Source: Acidaminobacter sp. JC074 (GTDB lineage: Bacteria; Bacillota; Clostridia; Peptostreptococcales; Acidaminobacteraceae). From it: DNA of 64,000 bases. The notes beneath the pieces are model-generated. The model was given only the letters and a program-made list of their open reading frames with translations. It searched no databases and was not told where the DNA came from. Positions 16,307 through 25,123 of the stretch are shown one piece after another. The position numbers and the translations under genes were made by a program. Position 1 is the first letter of the stretch; each line of letters opens with the position of its first letter. The stretch lies in the NCBI RefSeq assembly GCF_022496765.1, contig NZ_VANV01000004.1, forward strand, positions 124,001 through 188,000, given 5' to 3'.

Positions 16307-16843
16307 ATGAAGGTAACAAAAAAAGTAGTCATTTTTATGGACTGTGGTGACACAATAGTAGATGAGGCTACTCAAGTATTTGGTGAAGATGAAATTGTCT
16401 TAAAAGCAGAACCTATTCCAGGTGCTATTGAAACAATTAAGAAGCTTCGCGACCTAGGTTATATGCTAGTGATTGTTGCAGATGGCAAGGCACAATCGTT
16501 TAAAAACATCCTAACTTACAATGGTGTTTACGATGATTTCTCAGCTTTCATTTATTCAGAAAATATGAGAAATTTAAAACCACATCCAAGCATGTATAGA
16601 GCTGCTATGGGTGCTGTAGGCTTAGAAAAAGAGGATATTCCAAGGATTGTTATGGTAGGTAACAATTTAAAGAGAGATATAGTTGGTGCAAATAATATGG
16701 GGATCAAGAGTGTTCACTTAACATGGTCACCTAGATACTTACAAGCACCAGAATGCGAGGAGCAGATTCCAACATATTCAATTGATATGCCAGAAGATTT
16801 AATTGAACTCGTTGAGAAGCTTGAAGCAGAATTATCGAATTAG
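16307..16843 (+). CDS. HAD-superfamily hydrolase
   Basis: 178 residues, AGGAGG before ATG 16307. The first HAD motif is FMDCGDTIVD (DxGxT form, as in many HAD-IA proteins), motif II is VIVADGKAQS, the lysine of motif III is in LKPHPSMY, and motif IV is VGNNLKRDIVGANNMG. Probably a phosphatase for a sugar phosphate or a nucleotide. It heads the operon of the Opp-type importer with only 8 nt to the binding-protein gene. A HAD gene in this place suggests it deals with a phosphorylated intermediate derived from the imported sugar (inference). Confidence 0.8.
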   Translation: MKVTKKVVIFMDCGDTIVDEATQVFGEDEIVLKAEPIPGAIETIKKLRDLGYMLVIVADGKAQSFKNILTYNGVYDDFSAFIYSENMRNLKPHPSMYRAAMGAVGLEKEDIPRIVMVGNNLKRDIVGANNMGIKSVHLTWSPRYLQAPECEEQIPTYSIDMPEDLIELVEKLEAELSN

Positions 16844-16851
16844 GAGGACAA

Positions 16852-18861
16852 ATGAAGAAAAGTTTATCACTTTTATTAATCTTGGCACTGATGATTTCAA
16901 TGTTTGCAGGTTGTTCAAGCAATGAGCCAGCAGAAGCTGCGGGTTCTAATGAAGCAGTTGTATCAACAGAGCAGACTGAAGTAGAAGTACAAGAAACTCA
17001 AGAAGTTGAAGTGGATACTGAGACATTTGAGTTATCAGAAGCACCAATGTGGGCTGAAATGGTTGCTGCAGGTAACCTACCAGCAGTTGAAGATAGAATG
17101 CCACTTGTGGATGACATTATGATTGAACCTGTATTTGATTCTATTGGTCAATATGGTGGTGAATTGATGTTCCCGTGGAGAGGCCAAAAGGACAAGTGGA
17201 CGCTTGAAAAAATGACTGAAGAAGCATTATTCAGATTCAAGCTAGACGGTTCAGGTGTTGAGCCAAACGTTGCAAAGGGTTACGATGTAAACGAAGATGC
17301 AACTGAGTATATCATTTACTTAAGAGAAGGTATGAAATGGTCTGATGGTATAGACTTTACAGCTGACGATGTTGTTTTCTACTTTAATGAAATGGTCTTA
17401 AACGAGACTTTTGGTAAGTCACCATACAACTGTTACTACTCAGTAGATCCTGAAACAGGTGAAAAGACAATTGCTGAAGTAACAAAAGTAGATGACTATG
17501 CATTTAAGGTTAAATTTGCTAATCCATCTGTTCTATTCTTAGAGAGACTTGCTATTGACAACAAGTGGATGTACGCACCTAAGCATTATATGGAAACTTT
17601 ATTACCACATATCGTTGGTGATGAAGAAGCGATGAAAAAAGCTGAAGAGTTAGGATTCTCTGATCTTAAAACTTTAGGTAAATACACTGGTTACTACTAC
17701 TGGATCGTTCAGGACAGACCAACTTTAAGACCTTGGTTATTAAAGACAGATACAGAAGCGCCAGTAGCAAGATGGGAAAGAAACCCTTACTACTTCAAGA
17801 CAGATGCTGAAGGTAAGCAGTTACCATACATCGATGCAATTGTTTGTCAAAAGGTAGAATCTAGCGATACTATTATGCTTGAAGCTATTGCTGGTAAGGT
17901 ATCTATCAGAACATTCAGATTAGAAGACTTTGTATTGATGATGGAAAACAGAGAAGCGGGTGACTATAGAGTGACTCAATGGTCTAACACAGCTTGGGCT
18001 GGTAGAGGTATTTCATTAAATCAAGGTGTTGAAGATCCAAAATTAAGAGAAGTATTTACTGATATTAGATTCCGTGAAGCATTATCTGTAGCAGTTGATA
18101 GAGTTGAAGTTGCAGCACTAATTACAGATGACTTAGGTTCAGGTCAACAAGCATCAGTTCCAGAAGGTCTTGTAAACTACAAAGAAGATTGGGATCAAAA
18201 GTGGACAGCTTATGATGTAGATAGAGCCAATGCTCTTTTAGATGAAATGGGTATGACAAAAGGCGCTGATGGCTTCAGAACTTATAGCGACGGTTCAAAC
18301 TTTGAATTAACACTTATCCAAATCGAGTCAGATGCAACATCAGAAGTGGGTGACTTTGAAGCATTAATCAAGAAGTACTACGAAGCAGTTGGTATTAAAA
18401 CAAATGTTAAAGTTGTAGATAGAACTTATGGTGAAGAACTTGTTCAGTCAAACGGTGTTGAAGCTGAAACATACACACCTTCATTATTCAATGTAGCACT
18501 TAGACCAGACAATATTGTGCCAATTAGAAACTACAGATCATGGTATGGTACTTATGGCTTATACTACTCATCACATGGTGAGCAAGGTGAAAAGCCAGAA
18601 GGCGATATGGCTTTATTACAAGACTACTATAACATGATTCAAGCAGCTACTGATAAAGAGACTGTAAATGAATATTCTCAAAAGATTATTGATTTACATG
18701 AAAAGAACCAATGGTTAATTGGTTATACAGCTCCAGACCCATTAGTTGTAATGATTAAAAACAACTTAAAGAATGTGCCAGACAAACTAATTTTCTGTGA
18801 TGAATTTAGAGGTTATGGTCATTCAAAATTACAACAATATTATTTCACAGAAGAAAATTAA
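16852..18861 (+). CDS. Substrate-binding lipoprotein of an Opp-type ABC importer
   Basis: 669 residues, family SBP_bac_5. Lipoprotein signal peptide: Lys-rich start, hydrophobic core and lipobox MFAGC with Cys21 as the lipidated residue. A Glu/Thr-rich linker (~25-60) precedes the binding domain. Typical SBP_bac_5 stretches are YIIYLREGMKWSDGIDFTADDVVF and RFREALSVAVDR. In peptide importers this protein binds peptides, but relatives bind plant oligosaccharides. Flanking uronate genes make an oligogalacturonide or rhamnogalacturonan oligomer the likely ligand (inference). It is followed by a strong stem-loop before the permease genes. Confidence 0.92.
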   Translation: MKKSLSLLLILALMISMFAGCSSNEPAEAAGSNEAVVSTEQTEVEVQETQEVEVDTETFELSEAPMWAEMVAAGNLPAVEDRMPLVDDIMIEPVFDSIGQYGGELMFPWRGQKDKWTLEKMTEEALFRFKLDGSGVEPNVAKGYDVNEDATEYIIYLREGMKWSDGIDFTADDVVFYFNEMVLNETFGKSPYNCYYSVDPETGEKTIAEVTKVDDYAFKVKFANPSVLFLERLAIDNKWMYAPKHYMETLLPHIVGDEEAMKKAEELGFSDLKTLGKYTGYYYWIVQDRPTLRPWLLKTDTEAPVARWERNPYYFKTDAEGKQLPYIDAIVCQKVESSDTIMLEAIAGKVSIRTFRLEDFVLMMENREAGDYRVTQWSNTAWAGRGISLNQGVEDPKLREVFTDIRFREALSVAVDRVEVAALITDDLGSGQQASVPEGLVNYKEDWDQKWTAYDVDRANALLDEMGMTKGADGFRTYSDGSNFELTLIQIESDATSEVGDFEALIKKYYEAVGIKTNVKVVDRTYGEELVQSNGVEAETYTPSLFNVALRPDNIVPIRNYRSWYGTYGLYYSSHGEQGEKPEGDMALLQDYYNMIQAATDKETVNEYSQKIIDLHEKNQWLIGYTAPDPLVVMIKNNLKNVPDKLIFCDEFRGYGHSKLQQYYFTEEN

Positions 18862-18868
18862 TTATTAG

Positions 18869-18893
18869 CCAGTAGACCCTCAGGGTCTACTGG
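18869..18893 (+). other. Intercistronic stem-loop between binding protein and permease
   Basis: Perfect 11-bp stem CCAGTAGACCC (18869-18879) / GGGTCTACTGG (18883-18893) with a 3-nt loop and no strong T-tract after it. It is either a partial terminator or an mRNA 3'-end stabiliser, giving more binding protein than permease, as is common in ABC importer operons. Confidence 0.7.
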
Positions 18894-18920
18894 TCTTATA
18901 AAGGCTAGAAAGGTGATACA

Positions 18921-19919
18921 ATGTTTAAATTTATACTTAGAAGATTGATCATTATGATACCACTTGTACTCATTACTTCAATGGTCGTGTTTGCGGTTAT
19001 TCAATTACCGCCAGGGGACTATGTAACAACTTATATTGCAACCTTACAAAATGAAGGTGAAACAGTTGATCAAAAGTTGATTGAAGATTTACGAGAAGAA
19101 TATGGTTTAGATCAACCACTACCTGTTCAATATTTCAAATGGATGAAGAATATCATAACAAAAGGCGATTTTGGTTATTCTTTTTCTTATAACAAGCCTG
19201 TTAATGATGTTATAGGCGAAAGAATGGCAACTACACTCATGATTTCAGGTATAACATTGATATTTACTTATGCCGTAGCTATACCAATCGGTATCTATTC
19301 GGCCTTACACCAATACTCAATTGGTGATTATATAGCAACAATCATCGGTTTTTTAGGTATGGCGACACCTAACTTTTTACTTGCCATCCTACTTATGTTT
19401 GCCTCATTTAAATGGTTTGGCGATCCGATGATGGGACTTATGAGCGTTGAGTTTATAGATGCGCCCATGAGTTTAGCCAAGTTTGTTGATATCTTAAAAC
19501 ACTTAATCATCCCAGTAATCGTAATCGGTACAGGTGGTACATGTGGTCTTATTCGTGTTATGAGAGGCCAGATGTTAGATGAGCTGGATAAACAATATGT
19601 ACTTACAGGTCGTTCTAAGGGTCTTGAGGAAAAGAAGATCAGAAGAAAGTACATTGTAAGAGCAGCTTTAAATCCAATTGCTTCTTCAGTTGGTTGGAAC
19701 TTAACAAAGATCTTTTCTGGCTCAACAATTACAGCCATCGTACTGAACTTACCAACACAGGGACCAGTTATGTTAAGTGCCCTTAGAAATCAGGATATGT
19801 ACCTTGCAGGTACATGGCTTCTGTTTATGAGTGTATTAACAATGGTAGGTACATTAATTTCAGATATTGTATTGGCTTGGTTAGACCCACGTATTAGACT
19901 AATGGATTCGAGGATGTAG
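18921..19919 (+). CDS. ABC importer permease, OppB/DppB type
   Basis: 332 residues with six predicted membrane segments, starting FILRRLIIMIPLVLITSMVVF, the standard N-terminus of DppB/OppB-like subunits. The cytoplasmic coupling loop has YVLTGRSKGLEEKKIRRKY in the EAA region. Forms the channel with the next gene's product. Ribosome binding site AAAGGTG. The next gene begins 1 nt after its stop codon. Confidence 0.93.
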   Translation: MFKFILRRLIIMIPLVLITSMVVFAVIQLPPGDYVTTYIATLQNEGETVDQKLIEDLREEYGLDQPLPVQYFKWMKNIITKGDFGYSFSYNKPVNDVIGERMATTLMISGITLIFTYAVAIPIGIYSALHQYSIGDYIATIIGFLGMATPNFLLAILLMFASFKWFGDPMMGLMSVEFIDAPMSLAKFVDILKHLIIPVIVIGTGGTCGLIRVMRGQMLDELDKQYVLTGRSKGLEEKKIRRKYIVRAALNPIASSVGWNLTKIFSGSTITAIVLNLPTQGPVMLSALRNQDMYLAGTWLLFMSVLTMVGTLISDIVLAWLDPRIRLMDSRM

Positions 19920-19920
19920 A

Positions 19921-21036
19921 ATGATAAGTTTATTTAAAAAGAGAAAAATTGAAGATGAAGAAAAGTATTTCTTTGCATCACAGTGGACTTTGATGTTTAA
20001 GAAATTGAAAAAACATAAATTGGCGCAAATCAGTATCGTGATTCTTATCCTCTTGTATACGCAGATGATATTTGCACAGTTTGTATCACCTTATGGTTTA
20101 GAGAGTTTTGATAGTAAGGTAGTTAATGCACCACCTACTAAGATACATATGTTTGATGAAGATGGGATACATCTGCCTTTTGTTTATGCTTATGAGCAAA
20201 AAAGAGACCCGGTTACCTTTAGAAAGTACTATGCAGAAGATACTTCTAAAAGATACCCAATCAAACTATTTGGAAAAGGGGAATCTTATAAGTTTTTAGG
20301 TTTATTTGAAACCGATCGTCATTTATTTATTGTTGATCAACCTGCAAGGATATTCTTGTTTGGTACAGATAAATTGGGTAGAGACATCTTTTCAAGGATT
20401 GCACTTGGTAGTCAGATTTCACTGACGATTCCACTTGCAGGTGTGTTTATTTCCTTTATCTTAGGTATTACAATCGGTTCTATATCGGGTTACTTTGGTG
20501 GCCTTACAGATACCATTATTCAAAGAATTATTGAAGTTATCAGATCTTTCCCGACACTGCCTTTATGGATGGCTTTATCGGCTGCTATACCAGCAAGAAT
20601 CCCTGTTATTCAGATGTTCTTGTTTATAACGATTATCCTATCCTTTATATCATGGACGGGTCTTGCAAGAACTGTAAGAAGTAAGTTTATGTCACTAAAG
20701 ACGGAAGATTATATCATGGCTGCAAAGGTTGCAGGTGTGAGTGATTTCAAGATCATTTTAACACATATGATTCCAGGTTTTATTTCTTACTTGGTAGTAA
20801 ACATGACTCTTTCTATTCCTGGAATGATTATTGGTGAAACATCGATGTCTTTTCTAGGTTTAGGTATTAGACCACCAGCTACAAGCTGGGGTGTACTTTT
20901 ACAAGAAGCACAGCAAATTCAAAACATAGCCTTGTATCCATGGAAGCTTGTACCATTATTCTATGTAATAATCACAGTACTTGCATTTAACTTCTTTGGT
21001 GATGGCCTAAGAGATGCTGCAGATCCGTATAAATAG
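19921..21036 (+). CDS. ABC importer permease, OppC/DppC type
   Basis: 371 residues. The N-terminal cytoplasmic/first-membrane segment (LKKHKLAQISIVILILLY) is the OppC_N feature. A ~90-residue external insertion precedes FGTDKLGRDIFSRIALGSQISL, the hallmark of OppC-type permeases. Coupling motif DYIMAAKVAGVSDFKIILTHMIPGF. Pairs with the OppB-type subunit. Confidence 0.93.
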   Translation: MISLFKKRKIEDEEKYFFASQWTLMFKKLKKHKLAQISIVILILLYTQMIFAQFVSPYGLESFDSKVVNAPPTKIHMFDEDGIHLPFVYAYEQKRDPVTFRKYYAEDTSKRYPIKLFGKGESYKFLGLFETDRHLFIVDQPARIFLFGTDKLGRDIFSRIALGSQISLTIPLAGVFISFILGITIGSISGYFGGLTDTIIQRIIEVIRSFPTLPLWMALSAAIPARIPVIQMFLFITIILSFISWTGLARTVRSKFMSLKTEDYIMAAKVAGVSDFKIILTHMIPGFISYLVVNMTLSIPGMIIGETSMSFLGLGIRPPATSWGVLLQEAQQIQNIALYPWKLVPLFYVIITVLAFNFFGDGLRDAADPYK

Positions 21037-21050
21037 ATTGGTAGGTAAAG

Positions 21051-22055
21051 ATGGAAAATAAAAATGTCTTAGAAGTAAAAGACTTAAAAGTTTATTTCGA
21101 TACTGAAGACGGCGTGATTAAAGCAGTAGACGGTATCAGTTTTGAAGTAAAAAAGGGAAAAACACTTGGCCTAGTTGGTGAATCTGGCTGTGGTAAGAGT
21201 TTGACCTCAAAAACAATCATCGGTATTGAACCGAAGACAAGTAAGGCGACTGGTGAGATCATTTATCATGATTCTAAAGAAAAAACGTCAACAAACCTAG
21301 TTGCCTTAAAGAAGAATGGGCCAGAAATTAGAGCTGTACGTGGTGGAAAGATTTCAATGATCTTCCAGGAGCCGATGACAGCATTTTCACCTCTGTATAC
21401 AATCGGTAATCAAATTGTTGAAAATGTTCTTTTACACAGAACAAAGGACAAGGTAGAAGCTAAAAAAATTGCCATTGAGATGATGAAAAAAGTAGGTATT
21501 GCCAATGCTGAAAAGCGTTATGACCAGTACCCGATGGAATTCTCAGGTGGTATGAGACAGCGTGCTATGATTGCCATGGCCATGTCATGTGAACCAGAGC
21601 TTCTTATAGCAGATGAACCGACTACTGCACTTGATGTAACCATTCAAGCCCAAGTGCTTCAGTTGATGAAGAACCTTCAAAGAGATATGGACATGGGTAT
21701 CTTGTTTATCACTCACGACTTAGGTGTTGTTGCAGAAATGTGTGATGAAATAGTGGTTATGTATCTTGGTAAAGCTGTAGAAAGAGGAAGTGCAAAGGAT
21801 ATATTCAAGGACCCAAAACATCCATATACAAAAGGTTTATTAAGATCCATTCCTGTATTAGGAGACAGATCTAAATCAAGACTTGAATCCATTGAAGGTA
21901 CAGTACCCATTCCAATTAACTTACCAGACAGATGTGGTTTTTATGACAGATGTGAACATGCCATTAAAGGTAAGTGTGATGTAAAGCCAGTTTCAATAAC
22001 AAAATTAAGTGAGTCTCATCAAGTAAGATGTTTCTTATATGAGAAGGAGGATTAA
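21051..22055 (+). CDS. ABC importer ATPase, OppD/DppD type
   Basis: 334 residues. Walker A GESGCGKS (~45), Q-loop FQEPMTAFSP, signature FSGGMRQR, Walker B LLIADEPTTALD and switch His in ITHDLG. The C-terminal oligopeptide-type extension has a four-cysteine pattern (CGFYDRC, GKC, RCF), the cluster known in DppD-like subunits. Supplies ATP hydrolysis together with the next gene. Confidence 0.94.
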   Translation: MENKNVLEVKDLKVYFDTEDGVIKAVDGISFEVKKGKTLGLVGESGCGKSLTSKTIIGIEPKTSKATGEIIYHDSKEKTSTNLVALKKNGPEIRAVRGGKISMIFQEPMTAFSPLYTIGNQIVENVLLHRTKDKVEAKKIAIEMMKKVGIANAEKRYDQYPMEFSGGMRQRAMIAMAMSCEPELLIADEPTTALDVTIQAQVLQLMKNLQRDMDMGILFITHDLGVVAEMCDEIVVMYLGKAVERGSAKDIFKDPKHPYTKGLLRSIPVLGDRSKSRLESIEGTVPIPINLPDRCGFYDRCEHAIKGKCDVKPVSITKLSESHQVRCFLYEKED

Positions 22056-23063
22056 ATGGCAGAAAAAGTTTTAGAAGTCATTGGTCTAAACAAGAGATTT
22101 TATCAAAAAAAGAAAATGTTCCAGGATCCAATTCCTCCAGTAAAGGCAGTAACAGATGTGAATCTAACGGTTTATAAGGGTGAAACCCTATCAATTGTTG
22201 GCGAGTCAGGTTGCGGTAAAACAACCCTCGCTAGATGTATAGTTAAGGCCATTGATTCTAATGAAGGTGAAGTATATTACCATAATAGAGATGGTGAAAA
22301 AATAGATTTCTTAAACGGTGATAAGAAAACTTTTAAGAAGCATAGAAAAGACATTCAAATGATTTTTCAGGATCCTTTTTCATCGCTAGATCCTAGAATG
22401 ACCGTATTTGATATCATTTCAGAGCCATTAAAGGCAAACTTTAAACTGACCAAAGAAGAAATTGAAAAGAAGGTATCTGATATTGCAGCTGCAAATGGTC
22501 TAAATATCAACTACCTAAGAAGATATCCTCATGCATTTTCAGGTGGTCAGCGTCAGAGAATTGGTATTGCAAGAGCCCTAGTCACTCAACCAGATATCGT
22601 GGTATGTGATGAAGCGGTTTCTGCACTGGATGTATCTATTCAGGCACAGATCATCAACTTGCTAAAGGACTTACAAGAAGACTTAGGGATTACCTATGTA
22701 TTTATTGCCCATGATTTATCAGTTGTAGAACATATTTCTGATAGAGTGGCAGTCATGTATCTAGGTAGAATCATAGAAATTGCTAAAACGGATGATTTGT
22801 TCTTTACACCAAAACATCCTTATTCAGAAGCACTTCTATCAGCAGTGCCTAAGGCAGACCCTACTGAGAAAATGGAAAGAATTATTTTAGAAGGTGAAGT
22901 GCCTAATCCTATGAATATACCGTCAGGGTGTCATTTCCATCCTAGATGTTCATATGCAACAGATAAATGCAAAAAAGAGGTGCCGGCTCTTGTAAAAATC
23001 GGTGATAATGGTCATGAATCAGCATGTCATTATGCCAATGAATTAAACTTAAAGGGTGTATAA
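22056..23063 (+). CDS. ABC importer ATPase, OppF/DppF type
   Basis: 335 residues, starting directly after the previous stop, with AAGGAGG inside the end of that gene. Walker A GESGCGKT, signature FSGGQRQR, Walker B VVCDEAVSALD, switch IAHDLS. A short C-terminal extension has cysteines in SGCHFHPRCSY. The second nucleotide-binding subunit completes a full five-component importer. A terminator follows. Confidence 0.94.
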   Translation: MAEKVLEVIGLNKRFYQKKKMFQDPIPPVKAVTDVNLTVYKGETLSIVGESGCGKTTLARCIVKAIDSNEGEVYYHNRDGEKIDFLNGDKKTFKKHRKDIQMIFQDPFSSLDPRMTVFDIISEPLKANFKLTKEEIEKKVSDIAAANGLNINYLRRYPHAFSGGQRQRIGIARALVTQPDIVVCDEAVSALDVSIQAQIINLLKDLQEDLGITYVFIAHDLSVVEHISDRVAVMYLGRIIEIAKTDDLFFTPKHPYSEALLSAVPKADPTEKMERIILEGEVPNPMNIPSGCHFHPRCSYATDKCKKEVPALVKIGDNGHESACHYANELNLKGV

Positions 23064-23064
23064 T

Positions 23065-23098
23065 AACTCAGTCCTTTTGGACTGAGTTTATATTTTTT
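23065..23098 (+). terminator. Intrinsic terminator of the importer operon
   Basis: 10-bp perfect stem AACTCAGTCC (23065-23074) / GGACTGAGTT (23079-23088), TTTT loop, then TATATTTTTTT. Confidence 0.9.
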
Positions 23099-23114
23099 TA
23101 TCTGTTGATGACAA

Positions 23115-23164
23115 GAAATGCAAACTAGTAGAAAAATACGATAGAAAACGAGTAGTATTTTGCC
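23115..23164 (+). promoter_or_regulatory. Candidate operator upstream of the galacturonate operon
   Basis: AGAAATGCAAAC (23115-23126) and GTAGTATTTTGCC (23152-23164) have TGC cores 42 bp apart, i.e. two units of the 21-bp spacing seen in the other AraC-type repeats of this window. A TATAAG hexamer follows at 23174-23179. There is no adjacent regulator gene, so a regulator from elsewhere would have to act here. Confidence 0.35.
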
Positions 23165-23202
23165 TATGTCTTTTATAAGATGAAGGTAACAAGGAGTATA
23201 AA

Positions 23203-24606
23203 ATGAACTTTAAAAAAGATAAAGTATATGACTTAAATATAGCCTATATTGGTGGTGGTTCTCAAGGCTGGGCTTGGGGCTTGATGAGTGATTTAGCCTT
23301 AGAACCATCTTTAAATGGTAGAGTTAGACTCTATGATATCGATCATAAGGCAGCTGAAAACAATGCTATTATCGGTAATGAACTAAACAAAAGAGATGAT
23401 GTGAAAAGTCAGTGGCATTATGTAAAATCGGATTCACTAAAAGATGCTTTAACAGGAGCAGATTTTGTGGTGATCTCCATTTTACCTGGTACATTTGATG
23501 AAATGGATTCAGATGTTCATACACCAGAAGACTATGGTATTTACCAATCTGTTGGTGATACAGTTGGTCCAGGTGGTATCATCAGAGCTTTAAGAACGCT
23601 GCCTATGTATGAAGAAATAGCCCTAGCAATCAAAGAATATTCTAAAGATGCCTGGGTGATTAACTTTACAAACCCAATGACACTTTGTACAAGAATGCTC
23701 TATAAGACTTTCCCAGAAATTAAGGCCTTTGGTAATTGTCATGAAGTGTTTGGTACTCAGAAGTTACTGATATCAGCACTTAAAGACATCTGTGATATCG
23801 ATGATGTAAAAAGAGAAGAAATCAAAGTAGATGTTGTTGGTATCAACCACTTTACATGGGTTACAAAAGCAACTTACAAGGGTATGGATTTATTCCCAAT
23901 TTACGAGCAGTTTGTAGATAAGTATTACGAGACTGGTTTTGTAAAAGAAGGTGATGATAATTGGATGAACAATGCCTTTGCATCAGGACAACGTGTTAAG
24001 TTTGAGCTATTTAAGCAATATGGTTATATTGCGGCTGCCGGAGATCGTCACTTGGCTGAAGCATGTAAGGGATCTTGGTTCTTAAAGTCGCCTGATAGAG
24101 TAAAAGACTATACTTTTGGTTTAACAAAAGTAGATTATAGAAAAGAAAAGCAAAAGAATCTTAGAGAAAAAGGTTTAAGATTAAGAAATTTAGAAGAGCA
24201 ATTTGAAATCAAGGAAACTGGCGAAGAGGCAGTTCAGCAAATGAGAGGTATTTTGGGACTAAGAGATTTTGTTACCAATACCAACCTTCCTAATAAAGGT
24301 CAGTTTTCTAACTTACCTAAAGATGTGGTCGTAGAAACAAATGCCTTATTCAGAAGAGACCGAGTGATGCCAATTACCATGGGTGATATGCCAATGAGTT
24401 TATTAGGTCTTACTATGCCACATGTGACCAACCAAGAACTGGTGATTGAAGCTGTAACAGAAAGAGATCTTAAAAAAGCCTTTAGAGCCTTTATAAATGA
24501 TCCGAATATGAAGCTAGACTTACATGAAGCAAGACAACTCTTTAATAAGATGGTTAAAAATACGGAAAAGTACTTACCAGACTACTTCAAGAATGTAGAG
24601 GTATAA
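23203..24606 (+). CDS. GH4 alpha-galacturonidase (LplD-like)
   Basis: 467 residues. N-terminal NAD-binding motif IAYIGGGSQGW (13-23). Metal-binding Cys179 sits in NCHEVF and His216 in GINHF. GH4 enzymes use NAD+ and Mn2+ in a redox elimination mechanism, and the CHEV form of the Cys motif is the published mark of alpha-galacturonidases such as Bacillus LplD. It would release galacturonate from oligogalacturonides in the cytoplasm, feeding UxaC-UxaB-UxaA encoded just downstream. First gene of its operon, behind a terminator and a candidate operator; ribosome binding site AAGGAG. Confidence 0.88.
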   Translation: MNFKKDKVYDLNIAYIGGGSQGWAWGLMSDLALEPSLNGRVRLYDIDHKAAENNAIIGNELNKRDDVKSQWHYVKSDSLKDALTGADFVVISILPGTFDEMDSDVHTPEDYGIYQSVGDTVGPGGIIRALRTLPMYEEIALAIKEYSKDAWVINFTNPMTLCTRMLYKTFPEIKAFGNCHEVFGTQKLLISALKDICDIDDVKREEIKVDVVGINHFTWVTKATYKGMDLFPIYEQFVDKYYETGFVKEGDDNWMNNAFASGQRVKFELFKQYGYIAAAGDRHLAEACKGSWFLKSPDRVKDYTFGLTKVDYRKEKQKNLREKGLRLRNLEEQFEIKETGEEAVQQMRGILGLRDFVTNTNLPNKGQFSNLPKDVVVETNALFRRDRVMPITMGDMPMSLLGLTMPHVTNQELVIEAVTERDLKKAFRAFINDPNMKLDLHEARQLFNKMVKNTEKYLPDYFKNVEV

Positions 24607-24607
24607 G

Positions 24608-25123
24608 ATGGACTTAACAACACTTGCGATACGTATTGGCTTAGCCGTTGTTTGTGGGGGTTGTATAGGTGCTGAAAGAGGTAAAATGAACCGTGCTGCT
24701 GGTTTCAGGACACATATATTGGTTTGTTTAGGTGCAACCATTATAGCCTTGATTCAAGTTGAAACGGTTCATGAAACGACACAAATGATCCTGAAAAATC
24801 CTGAGCTGGGTCAAGCTTTAAAAGCTGACTTAGGTCGGATTGTTGCCCAAGTGGTTACTGGAGTCGGTTTTTTAGGAGCAGGAACAATTATGGTGGACAA
24901 GGGTTCTATAAAAGGTCTAACAACAGCCAGTACCGTTTGGGTAGTGGCTTGTGTCGGACTTGCCATTGGTCTTGGTTACTATGAAATTTCGATCATAGCA
25001 ACAGTCGCTATTTTATTTGTTAATGTCGTTTTAAAGAGATTTGAGCATGTAGGATACATCAACTTCCAAAAGAAAAATGGTGCAAAGTACTATAAAAAGA
25101 GAGGCAAAAATGAAATATCTTAA
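24608..25123 (+). CDS. MgtC/SapB-family inner membrane protein
   Basis: 171 residues with four to five membrane segments and the MgtC/SapB signature GGCIGAERG, AAGFRTHILVCLGA and VGFLGAGTIM. MgtC proteins are linked to Mg2+ limitation, F-ATPase inhibition and acid/phosphate stress in other bacteria; the basic function is debated. Here it sits inside the galacturonate operon, 1 nt after the GH4 stop and overlapping uxaB by 14 bp, so it is co-expressed with uronate catabolism. Why is unclear; coping with the acid or phosphate load of uronate metabolism is a guess. Confidence 0.85.
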   Translation: MDLTTLAIRIGLAVVCGGCIGAERGKMNRAAGFRTHILVCLGATIIALIQVETVHETTQMILKNPELGQALKADLGRIVAQVVTGVGFLGAGTIMVDKGSIKGLTTASTVWVVACVGLAIGLGYYEISIIATVAILFVNVVLKRFEHVGYINFQKKNGAKYYKKRGKNEIS

